DNA from: Pelotomaculum sp. PtaB.Bin104
Lineage (GTDB): Bacteria > Bacillota > Desulfotomaculia > Desulfotomaculales > Pelotomaculaceae
NCBI GenBank assembly: GCA_002067205.1
Contig: MVQL01000211.1
Span: forward strand, 163,382 to 227,381
Direction: 5' to 3'
DNA length: 64,000 nt
A model generated the notes under the pieces. That model was not told where the DNA came from. It saw only the letters and a program-made list of their open reading frames with translations, and ran no database searches. Within the stretch, counting starts at the first letter, position 1; each line of letters begins with the position of its first letter. A program made the position numbers and the translations under genes. Positions 19,343 through 27,514 of the stretch are shown piece by piece.

Positions 19343-20080
19343 TTAATGACTTGTTGGAGATTTGATGGCCTCAACTTCATATTCTACGTACAAACTAGTT
19401 TCTTCAACCTGCTTTACTTTTGTTTCAATAATAAAATCAAAAGTTTCGGTGGGTTCAGTATGAGTCATACTTTCTTTTAGGGGAAATCTATCCCACATTT
19501 CTGTCAGGTAATTTATTAGTTCCTCAAATTTCTCATCAGTATTATTATCAGAGGGTTCAAGATAATCCTTTAAACTAAAAAGGGGAGTTTCTTCTAAAAT
19601 AAATTTTTGAAAAGCTCTTTTTAGTTTGAGCTCAAGATCATTTCTTGATTGATAGTGGACATTTCCATCTAGGATCATTTCATTCATATGGTTACATGCT
19701 GCCCGCCTGCAGGTCCTGCTTCTCAGGACCCAGTCCAAGGTGCAGCCTGATGAAAAATCGTGAAATTGGCAAATACCTGTTTCGGGACGAGGGTTTACTT
19801 GAATATATAATCTGCGCGCCGTAAATAGCTTTTTTAAAAGAACTTCCTTGATAAAATCTTCCCGGCCGATGGATAACATATAAGCTAAGTCGAATAAATA
19901 ATAAGTCGGGGTGTATGTACAACAACCCTGAGGGCCTTTGGGACAAAAATTGCCACAAAAGTTTTCTATTTTTATCCCACCCCGCAGCGCTCCATCAATA
20001 AACACTTTAACGGTAATATTTTTAGATTCTGTTTTTTTGATTATAGATTGCTTATTAATTGGTTTAGTATAGATATACAG
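19343..20080 (-). CDS. Cys-rich, putative metal-binding protein with probable CTG start
   Basis: The family is not firmly recognised. Three Cys clusters (CGNFCPKGPQGCC, CQFHDFSSGC, CRRAAC) resemble zinc/iron-chelating YkgJ-like proteins. The C-terminal third is acidic and helical. With the first standard codon (GTG, 20005) there is no SD. Extending the open frame gives a CTG at 20080 with a perfect AAGGAGG nine bases upstream, and the added 25 residues continue a strand into IENFCGNFC. I therefore place the start at CTG; an ATT two codons earlier is too close to the SD. It is probably in an operon with the 20145-20444 gene. Confidence 0.7.
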   Translation of the reverse strand: MYIYTKPINKQSIIKKTESKNITVKVFIDGALRGGIKIENFCGNFCPKGPQGCCTYTPTYYLFDLAYMLSIGREDFIKEVLLKKLFTARRLYIQVNPRPETGICQFHDFSSGCTLDWVLRSRTCRRAACNHMNEMILDGNVHYQSRNDLELKLKRAFQKFILEETPLFSLKDYLEPSDNNTDEKFEELINYLTEMWDRFPLKESMTHTEPTETFDFIIETKVKQVEETSLYVEYEVEAIKSPTSH

Positions 20081-20099
20081 AAAAATTTGCCTCCTTAAA

Positions 20100-20130
20100 G
20101 ATAAACGTGCAGTTTTACTGCACGTTTATC
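20100..20130 (-). promoter_or_regulatory. Perfect hairpin just upstream of the CTG-start gene's SD
   Basis: A fourteen-base perfect stem GATAAACGTGCAGT/ACTGCACGTTTATC with a three-base loop ends three bases before AAGGAGG on the minus strand. No U-run follows, so it looks less like a terminator than an RNA processing, stabilising or translational control element between the two genes. Confidence 0.5.
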
Positions 20131-20144
20131 AATTTACCGTTAAA

Positions 20145-20444
20145 TCAACATTTTTTACGAGCTTCAGTTCCGATGAAACAAACCCTACTTAAAGGAATTA
20201 CCACTTTATCAAAAAGCACATCCGCCTTGCCCGCCTGTTTAAAATTATCTAGGAATGCTTCGGCATCATCAAGTTGAATGGAATCACAGTTCACCTGTAC
20301 TAGGGTACCAAAAAAGGTAAAAAATTCTTTGTTGCACTCAACTACTACTTTTACATCTTCGTTGCAAAATAGCTCAGCTATTTTACTTACGAAATTTCCT
20401 GATAGACCGGGAATGAAATTCATGGTTGTATCAGTATCTGACAT
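20145..20444 (-). CDS. Uncharacterised 99-residue protein
   Basis: A small, probably soluble protein with alternating beta-strand pattern (KVVVECNKEFFTFFGTLVQV, then VVIPLSRVCFIG), suggesting a small beta-barrel of Sm or DUF2642 kind; this is only a guess from pattern. It starts at ATG with AAAGGAGAG upstream and is followed by a hairpin and the Cys-rich gene on the same strand. Confidence 0.65.
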   Translation of the reverse strand: MSDTDTTMNFIPGLSGNFVSKIAELFCNEDVKVVVECNKEFFTFFGTLVQVNCDSIQLDDAEAFLDNFKQAGKADVLFDKVVIPLSRVCFIGTEARKKC

Positions 20445-20967
20445 TCATCTCTCTCCTTTCATTATTATTAGGCTTGAAGTCATAAACTGTTTATTGACTT
20501 TTAGGCCCATAAAATAATATTTAAATTGTTTCAAATTTATTCATTGATTTCAGATTTTACAATTATAGCCATCCGTTATTAGTAAGCCTGAAATTCAAAA
20601 CGGTCTATTGACACTTTTTTCCTTGTATATATCCAATATATTCATTGATTTGTAATCTGTCACAATTGTCCAGCAGAAGCTTTTATAAATGGGCAGCTGC
20701 TAGGAGAATATGCTCTTGAGAAGAGGTCTGTTCCTGTCCTACCGCGTCTTTTTAGCTGAACCCGGGGATCTGTCATTGATTATGGCGGACAAGCGGCTGG
20801 CTGTACGCGCAATACAAGCAAATTAATGGTATAATATCCTATAAGTCTAAATATTGGGTGCTAAAGGTTTGAAATCACTGTAGTCAGTTATAAAAATTAA
20901 GTTAGACAAGCCGCTTAACGGATATTTGGATAAATGCTTAATGGAATTTAATGGAGGATGAATAGGT
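20445..20967. other. 523-base intergenic region between divergent genes
   Basis: Mostly AT-rich promoter space. A 38-codon plus frame at 20710-20826 (begins MLLRRGLFLSYRVF) has AGGAG four bases upstream and is GC-richer than its surroundings. It may be a fragment or a small gene; nothing supports a function. Confidence 0.3.
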
Positions 20968-22275
20968 TTGTTATCCGAATTTTTATTTCTAATATTTCTT
21001 GTAGCTCTAAATGCGTTCTTTGCCGCATCAGAAATGGCTTTGATTTCATTAAACGACAACAAAATAAAAATGATGGCCGAGGAAGGCAATAAGAAGGCCG
21101 CGTTGGTGAGAAAGCTATTGAGCGAACCGAGCAGGTTTCTGGCAACCATTCAAATTGGCATCACCCTGGCTGGGTTTCTCGCCAGCGCCTTTGCTGCCGA
21201 AAGCTTTTCAGGCCGGCTTATGGAACTGGTCAAATTAACGGGGGTTACTATCCCTGTCTCTGATGAGTGGCTTAAGAATATTTCTGTGGTCTTAATTACC
21301 ATCGTATTATCCTATTTCACACTTGTGCTCGGGGAACTGGTGCCCAAAAGACTGGCGATGAAGAAGGCGGAGCCCATTTCGATGTTTGTAGTCAGGCCGC
21401 TAAACTTTCTGTCTGCCGCAACTTCACCCTTTGTTAAACTGCTTTCACTGTCTACAAATTTCTTTGTCAGGTTGTTTGGTGTTGATCCGGATGAAGAGGA
21501 TGAAGAAATTACAGAGGAAGAAATCCGGATGATGGTGGATGTGGGAGAGGAAAAAGGGACGATCCACGAAACAGAAAAAGAGATGATCAATAACATCTTT
21601 GAGTTTAACAACAAGACAGTTGGAGAGATCATGACCCACAGAACCGATATCGCCGCCCTTCCAGTGGGAGCAAGCCTGAGTGAAGTAACTGCTTTTATTA
21701 ACCGGGAGAAATATTCGAGAATACCTGTTTACGAAGATAATATAGACAACATTATTGGGGTAATGCATTCAAAGTACCTTTTCCGGTATTTAACCAAGAA
21801 CGGCAATAAAGGGGATTTTGACTTGCATGATATTATTAGAAAGCCCTATTTTGTTCCTGAATCGAAAAGGACGGATGAACTGTTCAAGGAACTCCAGCAA
21901 AATAAAACGCATTTAGCCGTGATTATTGATGAATATGGCGGAACAGCAGGGATTGTTACTTTAGAAGACCTGATTGAAGAAATCGTCGGAAACATATTTG
22001 ATGAAGACGAAGAGATCGAAAAAGAGATTGAAAAACTGGATGAGAATACATATATGATTAATGGCGCGACCAGCCTGGACGCGGTTGAAGATTACCTGGG
22101 AGTCGATCTGCCTATAGAAGATTATGTAACATTGAGCGGCTTTTTAGTGGGGCAATTGGGCCGGATTCCAGGCGAAGAGGAGCACCCGGTGGTCGAATTC
22201 AACGGTGTGGTATTCAAAGTTGAGGAGGTAGATGAAAAAAGGGTCTCCCGGGTTAAGGCCTGCCGGGCTGTTTAG
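20968..22275 (+). CDS. CNNM/CorC-type membrane protein with CBS domains (hemolysin C family)
   Basis: The 435 residues show the DUF21/CNNM membrane domain (about 1-190, with SEMALISL and VLGELVPKRLAMKKAE), a CBS pair (about 205-335, GEIMTHRTDI and IDEYGGTAGIVTLEDLIEEIVG) and the C-terminal CorC_HlyC domain. The family is linked to Mg2+ (or Co2+) transport at the cytoplasmic membrane; the hemolysin name is historical. TTG start with GGAGG ten bases upstream. Confidence 0.93.
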   Translation: MLSEFLFLIFLVALNAFFAASEMALISLNDNKIKMMAEEGNKKAALVRKLLSEPSRFLATIQIGITLAGFLASAFAAESFSGRLMELVKLTGVTIPVSDEWLKNISVVLITIVLSYFTLVLGELVPKRLAMKKAEPISMFVVRPLNFLSAATSPFVKLLSLSTNFFVRLFGVDPDEEDEEITEEEIRMMVDVGEEKGTIHETEKEMINNIFEFNNKTVGEIMTHRTDIAALPVGASLSEVTAFINREKYSRIPVYEDNIDNIIGVMHSKYLFRYLTKNGNKGDFDLHDIIRKPYFVPESKRTDELFKELQQNKTHLAVIIDEYGGTAGIVTLEDLIEEIVGNIFDEDEEIEKEIEKLDENTYMINGATSLDAVEDYLGVDLPIEDYVTLSGFLVGQLGRIPGEEEHPVVEFNGVVFKVEEVDEKRVSRVKACRAV

Positions 22276-22513
22276 GTACTGTCAGGCCTAATAATATCGA
22301 TTCCGATCCCCTTAATTCTTCAAACACTGGCGTATAAATTATTCAAGGCTGGGTTTGCAGGTTAAATATACCAGTTAAAGGTCTTTTGCGAGTGTCAAGG
22401 AAAAGGAAGCTGCGCTCTTCAAAAGGGTAAATATACTGTTTGAATATTGATCACTGAAAAAACGGACGGTGGCCGCGGCTGCGGAATAAATTATATCAGG
22501 GGAGCAGGTATGG

Positions 22514-23143
22514 ATGAATATTAGTGGCAGGGCAGTAATTATTTTTGGTGTGGTTTTATACATCGTTTTTTCTTTAACCGGGCTGGCCTTTGCCGGTGTT
22601 TCGGATATCCGGGGACACTGGGCGGAGCAGGAGATTAATGACTGGGTAGACAGGGGTTACATTACGGGATATCCGGATGGGACCTTTAGGCCCAATCAAA
22701 GTATTACCAGGGCTGAATTTATCACTCTGGTCAATAAGTCCTTCGGCTTTCACCAAAAGGTAAAAATTAGTTTTAGCGATGTATCGCCGGCTAGTTGGTA
22801 TTACAATGAAGTGGCCGCAGCAATGGCGGCCGGGTATATCAGGGGCTATACAGACAATACGATCAAACCGGACAGACCCATTACCCGGCAGGAGGTTGCC
22901 GCTATTGTCTATCGCCTGCTGGACCGGCCGGCTGCCAGCGGCAGCAATACTCTAGGCAACTTTAAAGATGCGGCGAGTATTTCCAGTTGGTCAGAGCCGG
23001 GTGTGGTGGCGGTGGTAGAAAAAAATGTGATGAAGGGCTACGTTGACCAAACTTTCCGGCCCCAGGCGCTGACTACCAGAGCGGAAGCGGTGGTCAGCCT
23101 GGAACGGGCATTCTGGCTGAAATACCCTGTGATTATTAGCTAG
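22514..23143 (+). CDS. Secreted protein made of three SLH repeats
   Basis: A signal peptide (residues 1-25) is followed by three S-layer-homology modules (WAEQEINDWVDRGYITGYPD, then WYYNEVAAAMAAGYIRG, then WSEPGVVAVVEKNVMKGY) that fill the whole 209 residues, with no additional catalytic domain. It would bind the cell wall and may be a minimal surface protein or a remnant of a larger one. A terminator follows at 23149-23185. Confidence 0.85.
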   Translation: MNISGRAVIIFGVVLYIVFSLTGLAFAGVSDIRGHWAEQEINDWVDRGYITGYPDGTFRPNQSITRAEFITLVNKSFGFHQKVKISFSDVSPASWYYNEVAAAMAAGYIRGYTDNTIKPDRPITRQEVAAIVYRLLDRPAASGSNTLGNFKDAASISSWSEPGVVAVVEKNVMKGYVDQTFRPQALTTRAEAVVSLERAFWLKYPVIIS

Positions 23144-23148
23144 TTATG

Positions 23149-23185
23149 AGGCTGTACCAGGCTTAACTTGGTGCAGCCTTTGTTG
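23149..23185 (+). terminator. Terminator after the SLH protein gene
   Basis: AGGCTGTACCA pairs with TGGTGCAGCCT (one mismatch) across a nine-base loop and is followed by TTGTTGTT. Confidence 0.65.
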
Positions 23186-23331
23186 TTATTGCCCTGCCCG
23201 CTATAGGTAACGGTAGCTTGAAACCTTTATGCAGCATGGTATTATATAAGCAGATGCGGCGGAATGGTTTAGATGCTGTGTGAAACTTATTTAGAAACAT
23301 GGGTTAGAATAACATCAGAAAGGGGGTACCC

Positions 23332-23376
23332 ATGTGCAATATATTACCGGCAAAAGGCTTGAACGGCATTGAGTGA
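23332..23376 (+). CDS. Possible 14-residue ORF overlapping the DUF2953 start
   Basis: ATG with a strong AAAGGGGG five bases upstream opens a short frame (MCNILPAKGLNGIE) whose stop overlaps the TTG start of the next gene by eight bases (TTGAGTGA). The DUF2953 gene itself has only a weak SD, so translational coupling through this mini-ORF is likely; the peptide may have no role of its own. Confidence 0.4.
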   Translation: MCNILPAKGLNGIE

Positions 23377-24022
23377 TTGGGTAGCCGCAATCATCGTCGC
23401 AGTGGTTTTATTCATTGGTTTTCTTAGTGTACCGCTGTCATTTAGTGCAGTGGGGTGCCTTAGTACAGAAGAGCGTCTGGTCGGGGTGAGAATCGCTTGG
23501 GGCTGGGGATTTCTTGTTGCCGCCATTGACCTTGCCGGAAGGAAAAAGTCATTTGGATTACGGCTGGCCGGGTTCGCAATTCCCACTTTAAGAGATAAAC
23601 CTGGTGCCGGCGGAAAAAAGAAAGCTAACCAGAAAATCAGGCGGATGAGAATAAGGCGAGGCTTTAATTTTAGCGTTATTAGTAAATTTGTCAACAGAGA
23701 TTTAATTCATACCCTGTTCAGGTATCTAAGAAAACTGATTGCATCCCTCAGGCTGAGGCTGCGATTAAGCGGGATCTACGGCACCGGTGATCCCGCCTTG
23801 ACCGGGTTTATTGCCGGGCTGGCGGCTGCGGTGCGTGCGGAACATATTAATCTTGACCTGGAGCCTGACTTTTGCGGCACAATGTTTGATGTGCAGGGAC
23901 AAGCGACAGGCCGGATCGTCCCACTTAAGATTCTGCTTTTAGCGACAGCTTTGCTCCTGGCCAGGCCGGTACGGAAGGCCTGGTGGGCACGGCTCAAAAT
24001 GAAGTCAAAAAAAGTAAAATAA
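23369..24022 (+). CDS. DUF2953 protein (YtfI-like)
   Basis: The 217-residue protein has an N-terminal membrane helix, a basic middle and the DUF2953 C-terminal part with GDPALTGFIAGLAAAV. YtfI sits next to ytfJ/gerW in many spore formers, and gerW follows here after 15 bases. The function is unknown, presumably sporulation-related. The TTG start lies at the end of a short upstream ORF, suggesting coupled translation. Confidence 0.85.
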   Translation: MSDWVAAIIVAVVLFIGFLSVPLSFSAVGCLSTEERLVGVRIAWGWGFLVAAIDLAGRKKSFGLRLAGFAIPTLRDKPGAGGKKKANQKIRRMRIRRGFNFSVISKFVNRDLIHTLFRYLRKLIASLRLRLRLSGIYGTGDPALTGFIAGLAAAVRAEHINLDLEPDFCGTMFDVQGQATGRIVPLKILLLATALLLARPVRKAWWARLKMKSKKVK

Positions 24023-24037
24023 AGGAGAGTGCTTTGA

Positions 24038-24388
24038 ATGTTTAAAGAAGACATTGAGTCAATGTTATCCCGTCTGGAGAGCCTGGTCTCAACCAAGACC
24101 ATTATTGGCGAGCCGATTGTTAATGGTAATATAACCATTATTCCGATTATGACTGCGTCTGTCGGCTTTGGCATGGGAAGCGGTGAGGGCCAGGATGAAA
24201 AGCATAATCAGGGCGGCAAGGGCACCGGCGCGGGCGCCGGCATAAAGCTATCCCCGACTGCGATGCTTGTGATTCAGGGAGATAACGTGCAGGTCTACTC
24301 CCTAAACCAGAAGGGCTGTCTGGCCAATCTGGCCGAAATGCTCCCTGAGGTCATCAATAAGATTAATTTTAAGGATAAGGCTGAATAG
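24038..24388 (+). CDS. GerW/YtfJ family spore protein
   Basis: The 116 residues match GerW (YtfJ): TIIGEPIVNGNITIIPI near the start, a Gly-rich stretch (GGKGTGAGAGIKLSPTAMLV) and VQVYSL. In Bacillus, GerW is needed for efficient spore germination. AAAGGAGAG precedes the ATG. It is the distal gene of the DUF2953-gerW pair. Confidence 0.92.
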   Translation: MFKEDIESMLSRLESLVSTKTIIGEPIVNGNITIIPIMTASVGFGMGSGEGQDEKHNQGGKGTGAGAGIKLSPTAMLVIQGDNVQVYSLNQKGCLANLAEMLPEVINKINFKDKAE

Positions 24389-24549
24389 TAGCACAAGGTC
24401 TCCTTTTATGTCTGAAGGTTATGTCTCCGGGCTTTGAAGAAATACGTCCCCGGCAGGAAGGACTCAGAGCAGGTCATAACATTCACCTCCAGCATTATTG
24501 TACTATCAGAATATTAATTAAAGGTCAAGGTAAGCAGAATTGAACAAAT

Positions 24550-24583
24550 AATGCCGTTGTTTTGCCACAACGGCATTAACTTT
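24550..24583. terminator. Bidirectional terminator between gerW and the dehydrogenase gene
   Basis: The perfect stem AATGCCGTTGT/ACAACGGCATT is followed on the plus strand by AACTTTTTT. It overlaps the stop codon of the minus-strand dehydrogenase gene and can end both converging transcripts. Confidence 0.8.
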
Positions 24584-25571
24584 TTTCTGTCGGGTACTCT
24601 CTAACAACTTCAGGATTCACCAAATGGAGCGGGATTTTCCCCGTCAGGCCGGACACCAGGTCACTGGCGGCCATGATCGCCATTTTAGTCCGGGTGGCAA
24701 TACTGGCGCTGCCGATGTGGGGCAGCAGCACCACGTTGGGCAGCTTCAACAGCGGGTGAGCCAAGGGGAGCGGCTCTTGGGAAAAAACATCCAGGCCAGC
24801 CGCAAAGATGCGCCTGTGCAGCAAGGCTTCATAGAGGGCGCCTTCATCTACTATCCCGCCCCGGGCGGTGTTGACCAGCACAGCGGCCGGCTTCATCAAA
24901 GCCAGCTCCCCATAGCTGATTAGCCCCCTGGTTTCAGCAGTTAGAGGGCAATGGATGCTGACGATATCCGATGTGGATAAAAGTTCGCTCAAGCTGGCGT
25001 AGGTGGCCCCGAGCTCGGCCTCGGTCTGGTGGTTGCGCTTACGGTTGCAGTAAATTATGTTCATATCAAAACCTTTGGCCCGGCGGGCCACTGCGCTGCC
25101 GATCTGGCCCAGGCCGATGATGCCCAGGGTAGCGCCGTAAATATCCCGGCCGGTTAACAGCAGCGGCTCCCAGGCTTGCCACTGCCCGCTGCGCAGGAAA
25201 TTTTCCGCTTCCACCAGGCGCCGGGAGGCCGCCAGGAACAGGGCAAAGGCCAGGTCCGCGGTGGTATTGGTGAGAATGCCCGGGGTATTGGTGACCATCA
25301 CCCCTTTTGCCGTAGCCGCGCCAATATCGATATTATCGAAGCCTGCCGCCATGTTGCTGATAATTTTCAGGTTAGGGGCCCCGGTGATGAAAGCAACATT
25401 AACCTGGTCGGACAGCGTGGTCAGTACACCGTCTGATTTCTTTATTTCTTCTTCCAGAATTTTTGCGGGTACCGGCTGATCATTATTCCAGATCCGGTAG
25501 TCGCACGAGGCTGCGATGATGCCGACTGCTTCCCGGGCGATGCTCCTGCTGATATATACCGATGGTCTCAT
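24576..25571 (-). CDS. D-2-hydroxyacid dehydrogenase (glyoxylate/hydroxypyruvate reductase-like)
   Basis: The NAD-binding motif GLGQIGSAVARR lies in the middle. The catalytic Arg (VNTARGGIVDE), Glu (FSQEPLP) and His (LLPHIGSA) are all present. Length (331 residues from the chosen start) and the NMAAGFDNIDI segment fit the glyoxylate/hydroxypyruvate reductase branch; the true substrate cannot be fixed. The start at 25571 has AGGTGA upstream and is preferred over a longer frame to 25601. Confidence 0.9.
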   Translation of the reverse strand: MRPSVYISRSIAREAVGIIAASCDYRIWNNDQPVPAKILEEEIKKSDGVLTTLSDQVNVAFITGAPNLKIISNMAAGFDNIDIGAATAKGVMVTNTPGILTNTTADLAFALFLAASRRLVEAENFLRSGQWQAWEPLLLTGRDIYGATLGIIGLGQIGSAVARRAKGFDMNIIYCNRKRNHQTEAELGATYASLSELLSTSDIVSIHCPLTAETRGLISYGELALMKPAAVLVNTARGGIVDEGALYEALLHRRIFAAGLDVFSQEPLPLAHPLLKLPNVVLLPHIGSASIATRTKMAIMAASDLVSGLTGKIPLHLVNPEVVREYPTEKS

Positions 25572-25660
25572 GTTAATATCACCTGGCGGTATAATTTTCA
25601 AAAATAAGGTTGCTTATATTGTAACTTATTTTAAAATATATTGGAAAGGGGGTAATGAGC

Positions 25661-26227
25661 ATGCCACGAGTTTGCACAACAAGAAATGACCGGGCGGTCA
25701 AGAAAAAAGAGCCCCGCCTGCCGCTTTTGCCGGTGGAGCAGATGCCTGAGAAAACGCAGAAAATGATCCTGGCCGACGGGCCGACCAATAGCTTGAACAT
25801 TAACAAGATGATGGCCCATGCGGAAAGCTGCGTGCGCCACTACATGCGGCTGGGCAGCTCACTGTTGTCCCAGCTCAAACTGGACGCGGTGCTGCGTGAG
25901 CTCTCCATCCTCAGGGTAGCCACTCTGTGCAATTCCAACTATGAATGGTACCAGCACGAAAAAATCGCCCGGGCTGCCGGGGCGCCGGAAGAAAAAATCG
26001 CCGGGGCGAAAATTGGCCCGGAGGCTGATTGCTTTAATGAGCTGGAGAGGCTGGTTTTGAAATATACCGATGAGGTCACCCGCCGGGTGAAGTCCACCAA
26101 CAAGACCTTCAACGCCCTGGCCGGGTACCTGGATCACCGCGAGCTGGCGGAGCTGACCCTGGTGATCGGCTTTTACAACATGGTCGCGCGCTTTCTGGAA
26201 AACACGGAGGTGCAGATAGAGGAGTAA
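25661..26227 (+). CDS. Carboxymuconolactone decarboxylase/AhpD-like protein
   Basis: The helical CMD domain is recognisable by RELSILRVATLCNSNYEWYQH, followed by KIARAAGAP and a C-terminal LAELTLVIGFYNMVARFL. The classic AhpD CxxC is not present at the usual place (NSNYEWYQH instead), so peroxidase-partner activity is unlikely; such variants are mostly uncharacterised. Start at 25661 is chosen because GGGGG at 25648-25652 is eight bases upstream; an ATG at 25655 is too close. Confidence 0.85.
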   Translation: MPRVCTTRNDRAVKKKEPRLPLLPVEQMPEKTQKMILADGPTNSLNINKMMAHAESCVRHYMRLGSSLLSQLKLDAVLRELSILRVATLCNSNYEWYQHEKIARAAGAPEEKIAGAKIGPEADCFNELERLVLKYTDEVTRRVKSTNKTFNALAGYLDHRELAELTLVIGFYNMVARFLENTEVQIEE

Positions 26228-26392
26228 ATTCTCTCTGCCCTGGTTGGGTATCCGGGGCACCCTGCGGGCTGGTGGGTTAACCCCGGTAAGGCTTTGACAA
26301 AGGGATCCACCATTTGGGATTATTAGGGAGAAAAGATAGAAAATTATATTATTTTTGAACAATAAAATTATTAAAAATTATCAAAAAACTTA

Positions 26393-26421
26393 TTGACAAG
26401 TTGGGTGTGTCTGAATATAAT
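26393..26421 (+). promoter_or_regulatory. Perfect-consensus sigma-A promoter of the large ncRNA
   Basis: TTGACA (26393-26398), 17-base spacer, TATAAT (26416-26421). Both hexamers match the housekeeping consensus exactly. Transcription would start near 26428, where the repeat-rich noncoding sequence begins. Confidence 0.85.
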
Positions 26422-26427
26422 TAAATT

Positions 26428-27375
26428 GTCCTAAGAAATAGCCGAGTGCTAGAGTACTAGGAGGCAGACCTCTGATTAGTCCGATAGCTGCTGAGGTTGG
26501 AACAAGTGGCCGAAACAATGAAGCTTTAAATGAAGTGGCTCAAAGACGGGTGCTGAAAAGCCGCTAGGTGAAGTAAGGGCCGGTCAGGTTAACAGAAAAC
26601 CCCGCGGGCTAGGGTAAAGCCGAGGGCGAGTAGGGTAACTGAAAATCCGGTGACTAGAGTAAAGTCACCGCAGGAGTAGGGAAACCGGTGCCACGGGTAG
26701 AGAGGGTTCAAAGTGAGATCGCTGAAGCGCCGGGAAGGCGCAGTAAGAATCGAACAGGTCAACTGAAATCCATGCAGGCTAAGGTAAAGCCGCTGGGAGA
26801 GTAGGGGCAACTGAAAATCAGGGTGCTAAGGTAAAGCACTCTGAGGAGTAAGGTGACCGGAGCCCGTGAGGAAGCTAGTTCAAAGTGAGGATGCCGAAAA
26901 GCCGGTTGGCGCAGTAGGAACCGAACAGGTTTAGTGAAATCTCCGAGGCTAAGGTAAAGCCAATGGGAGAGTAATGAAAAGCTGGGACCCCAATAGCTAG
27001 GGTGAAGCCGCTGGGAGGAACAGAAAAACCAGGACTATGATGACTTACCAGTTCAAAGGAAAATCTCTGAAAAGCGATGGTAAAGTAAGGGATCGACCAG
27101 GTTTACTGAGGATCCGGTGACTAAAGTGAAGCCATGGGATATAGTAAGTGGACCAGTGCTCAAAGTAAAGCGAGGAGTAGGCAAGCTTGGACAGCAGCGA
27201 AAACTCCGGTAAGGAGGATTCGGATGGAAGGTTCGGCCAGGGTAATATCTGTTGATGTTAGGCCTGGTTGGACGGTCAGAGGTGGTTAAGGAGGGATTCA
27301 CTGATTTGCAGTGCGCCTCAGTGAAGGGTAGGTCAGGTTCCTGAAAAGGAATCGATACGACCTACCCTTTGGCTT
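26428..27375 (+). ncRNA. Large structured noncoding RNA with about four 170-nt tandem repeats
   Basis: About 950 bases with no ORF bearing an SD, purine-rich on the plus strand, between a perfect sigma-A promoter and a terminator hairpin. The element TCAAAG recurs at 26540, 26708, 26880 and 27053 (spacing 168, 172, 173), marking four diverged units. Inside each unit a smaller module repeats about three times: a short hairpin with a CTAAGGTAAAG-type apex (26607-26621, 26649-26669, 26777-26791, 26823-26839, 26947-26961) followed by GGGAGAGTA or GAGGAGTA and ACTGAAAATC. Stem sequences differ but keep pairing, for example GGTGAC/GTCACC against GTGCT/AGCAC, indicating selection for RNA structure. 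AGTA and GAA elements suggest loop-E motifs. I do not recognise a known class. Confidence 0.8.
27324..27369 (+). terminator. 3' hairpin of the large ncRNA
   Basis: The eleven-base perfect stem AAGGGTAGGTC/GACCTACCCTT encloses a second small hairpin (GGTTCC/GGAATC). A loose T-rich run follows (TTGTTCATTTTAATTATTTT). Confidence 0.65.
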
Positions 27376-27514
27376 GTTCATTTTAATTATTTTAAATTGC
27401 CCAAGGTAAAACCCTGCGTCTTCAGCGCAAATAGAGCTTTCCGCCGGTCAGGCCGGTTTACTAGAACCAGAGACCAGAAGGTTAATCACCACTTTAAAGC
27501 AGTGGCCTGATAAC

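Noticed and set aside
26589..27301. Minus-strand open frames of 73 and 82 codons inside the repeat RNA
   Set aside because: They lack SDs, are Pro/Ser/Thr-rich as expected from the complement of purine-rich RNA, and follow the repeat structure.
26428..27375. Group II intron or CRISPR array as explanation of the repeats
   Set aside because: No domain V-like hairpin or reverse transcriptase; repeats are long, diverged and contiguous without unique spacers.
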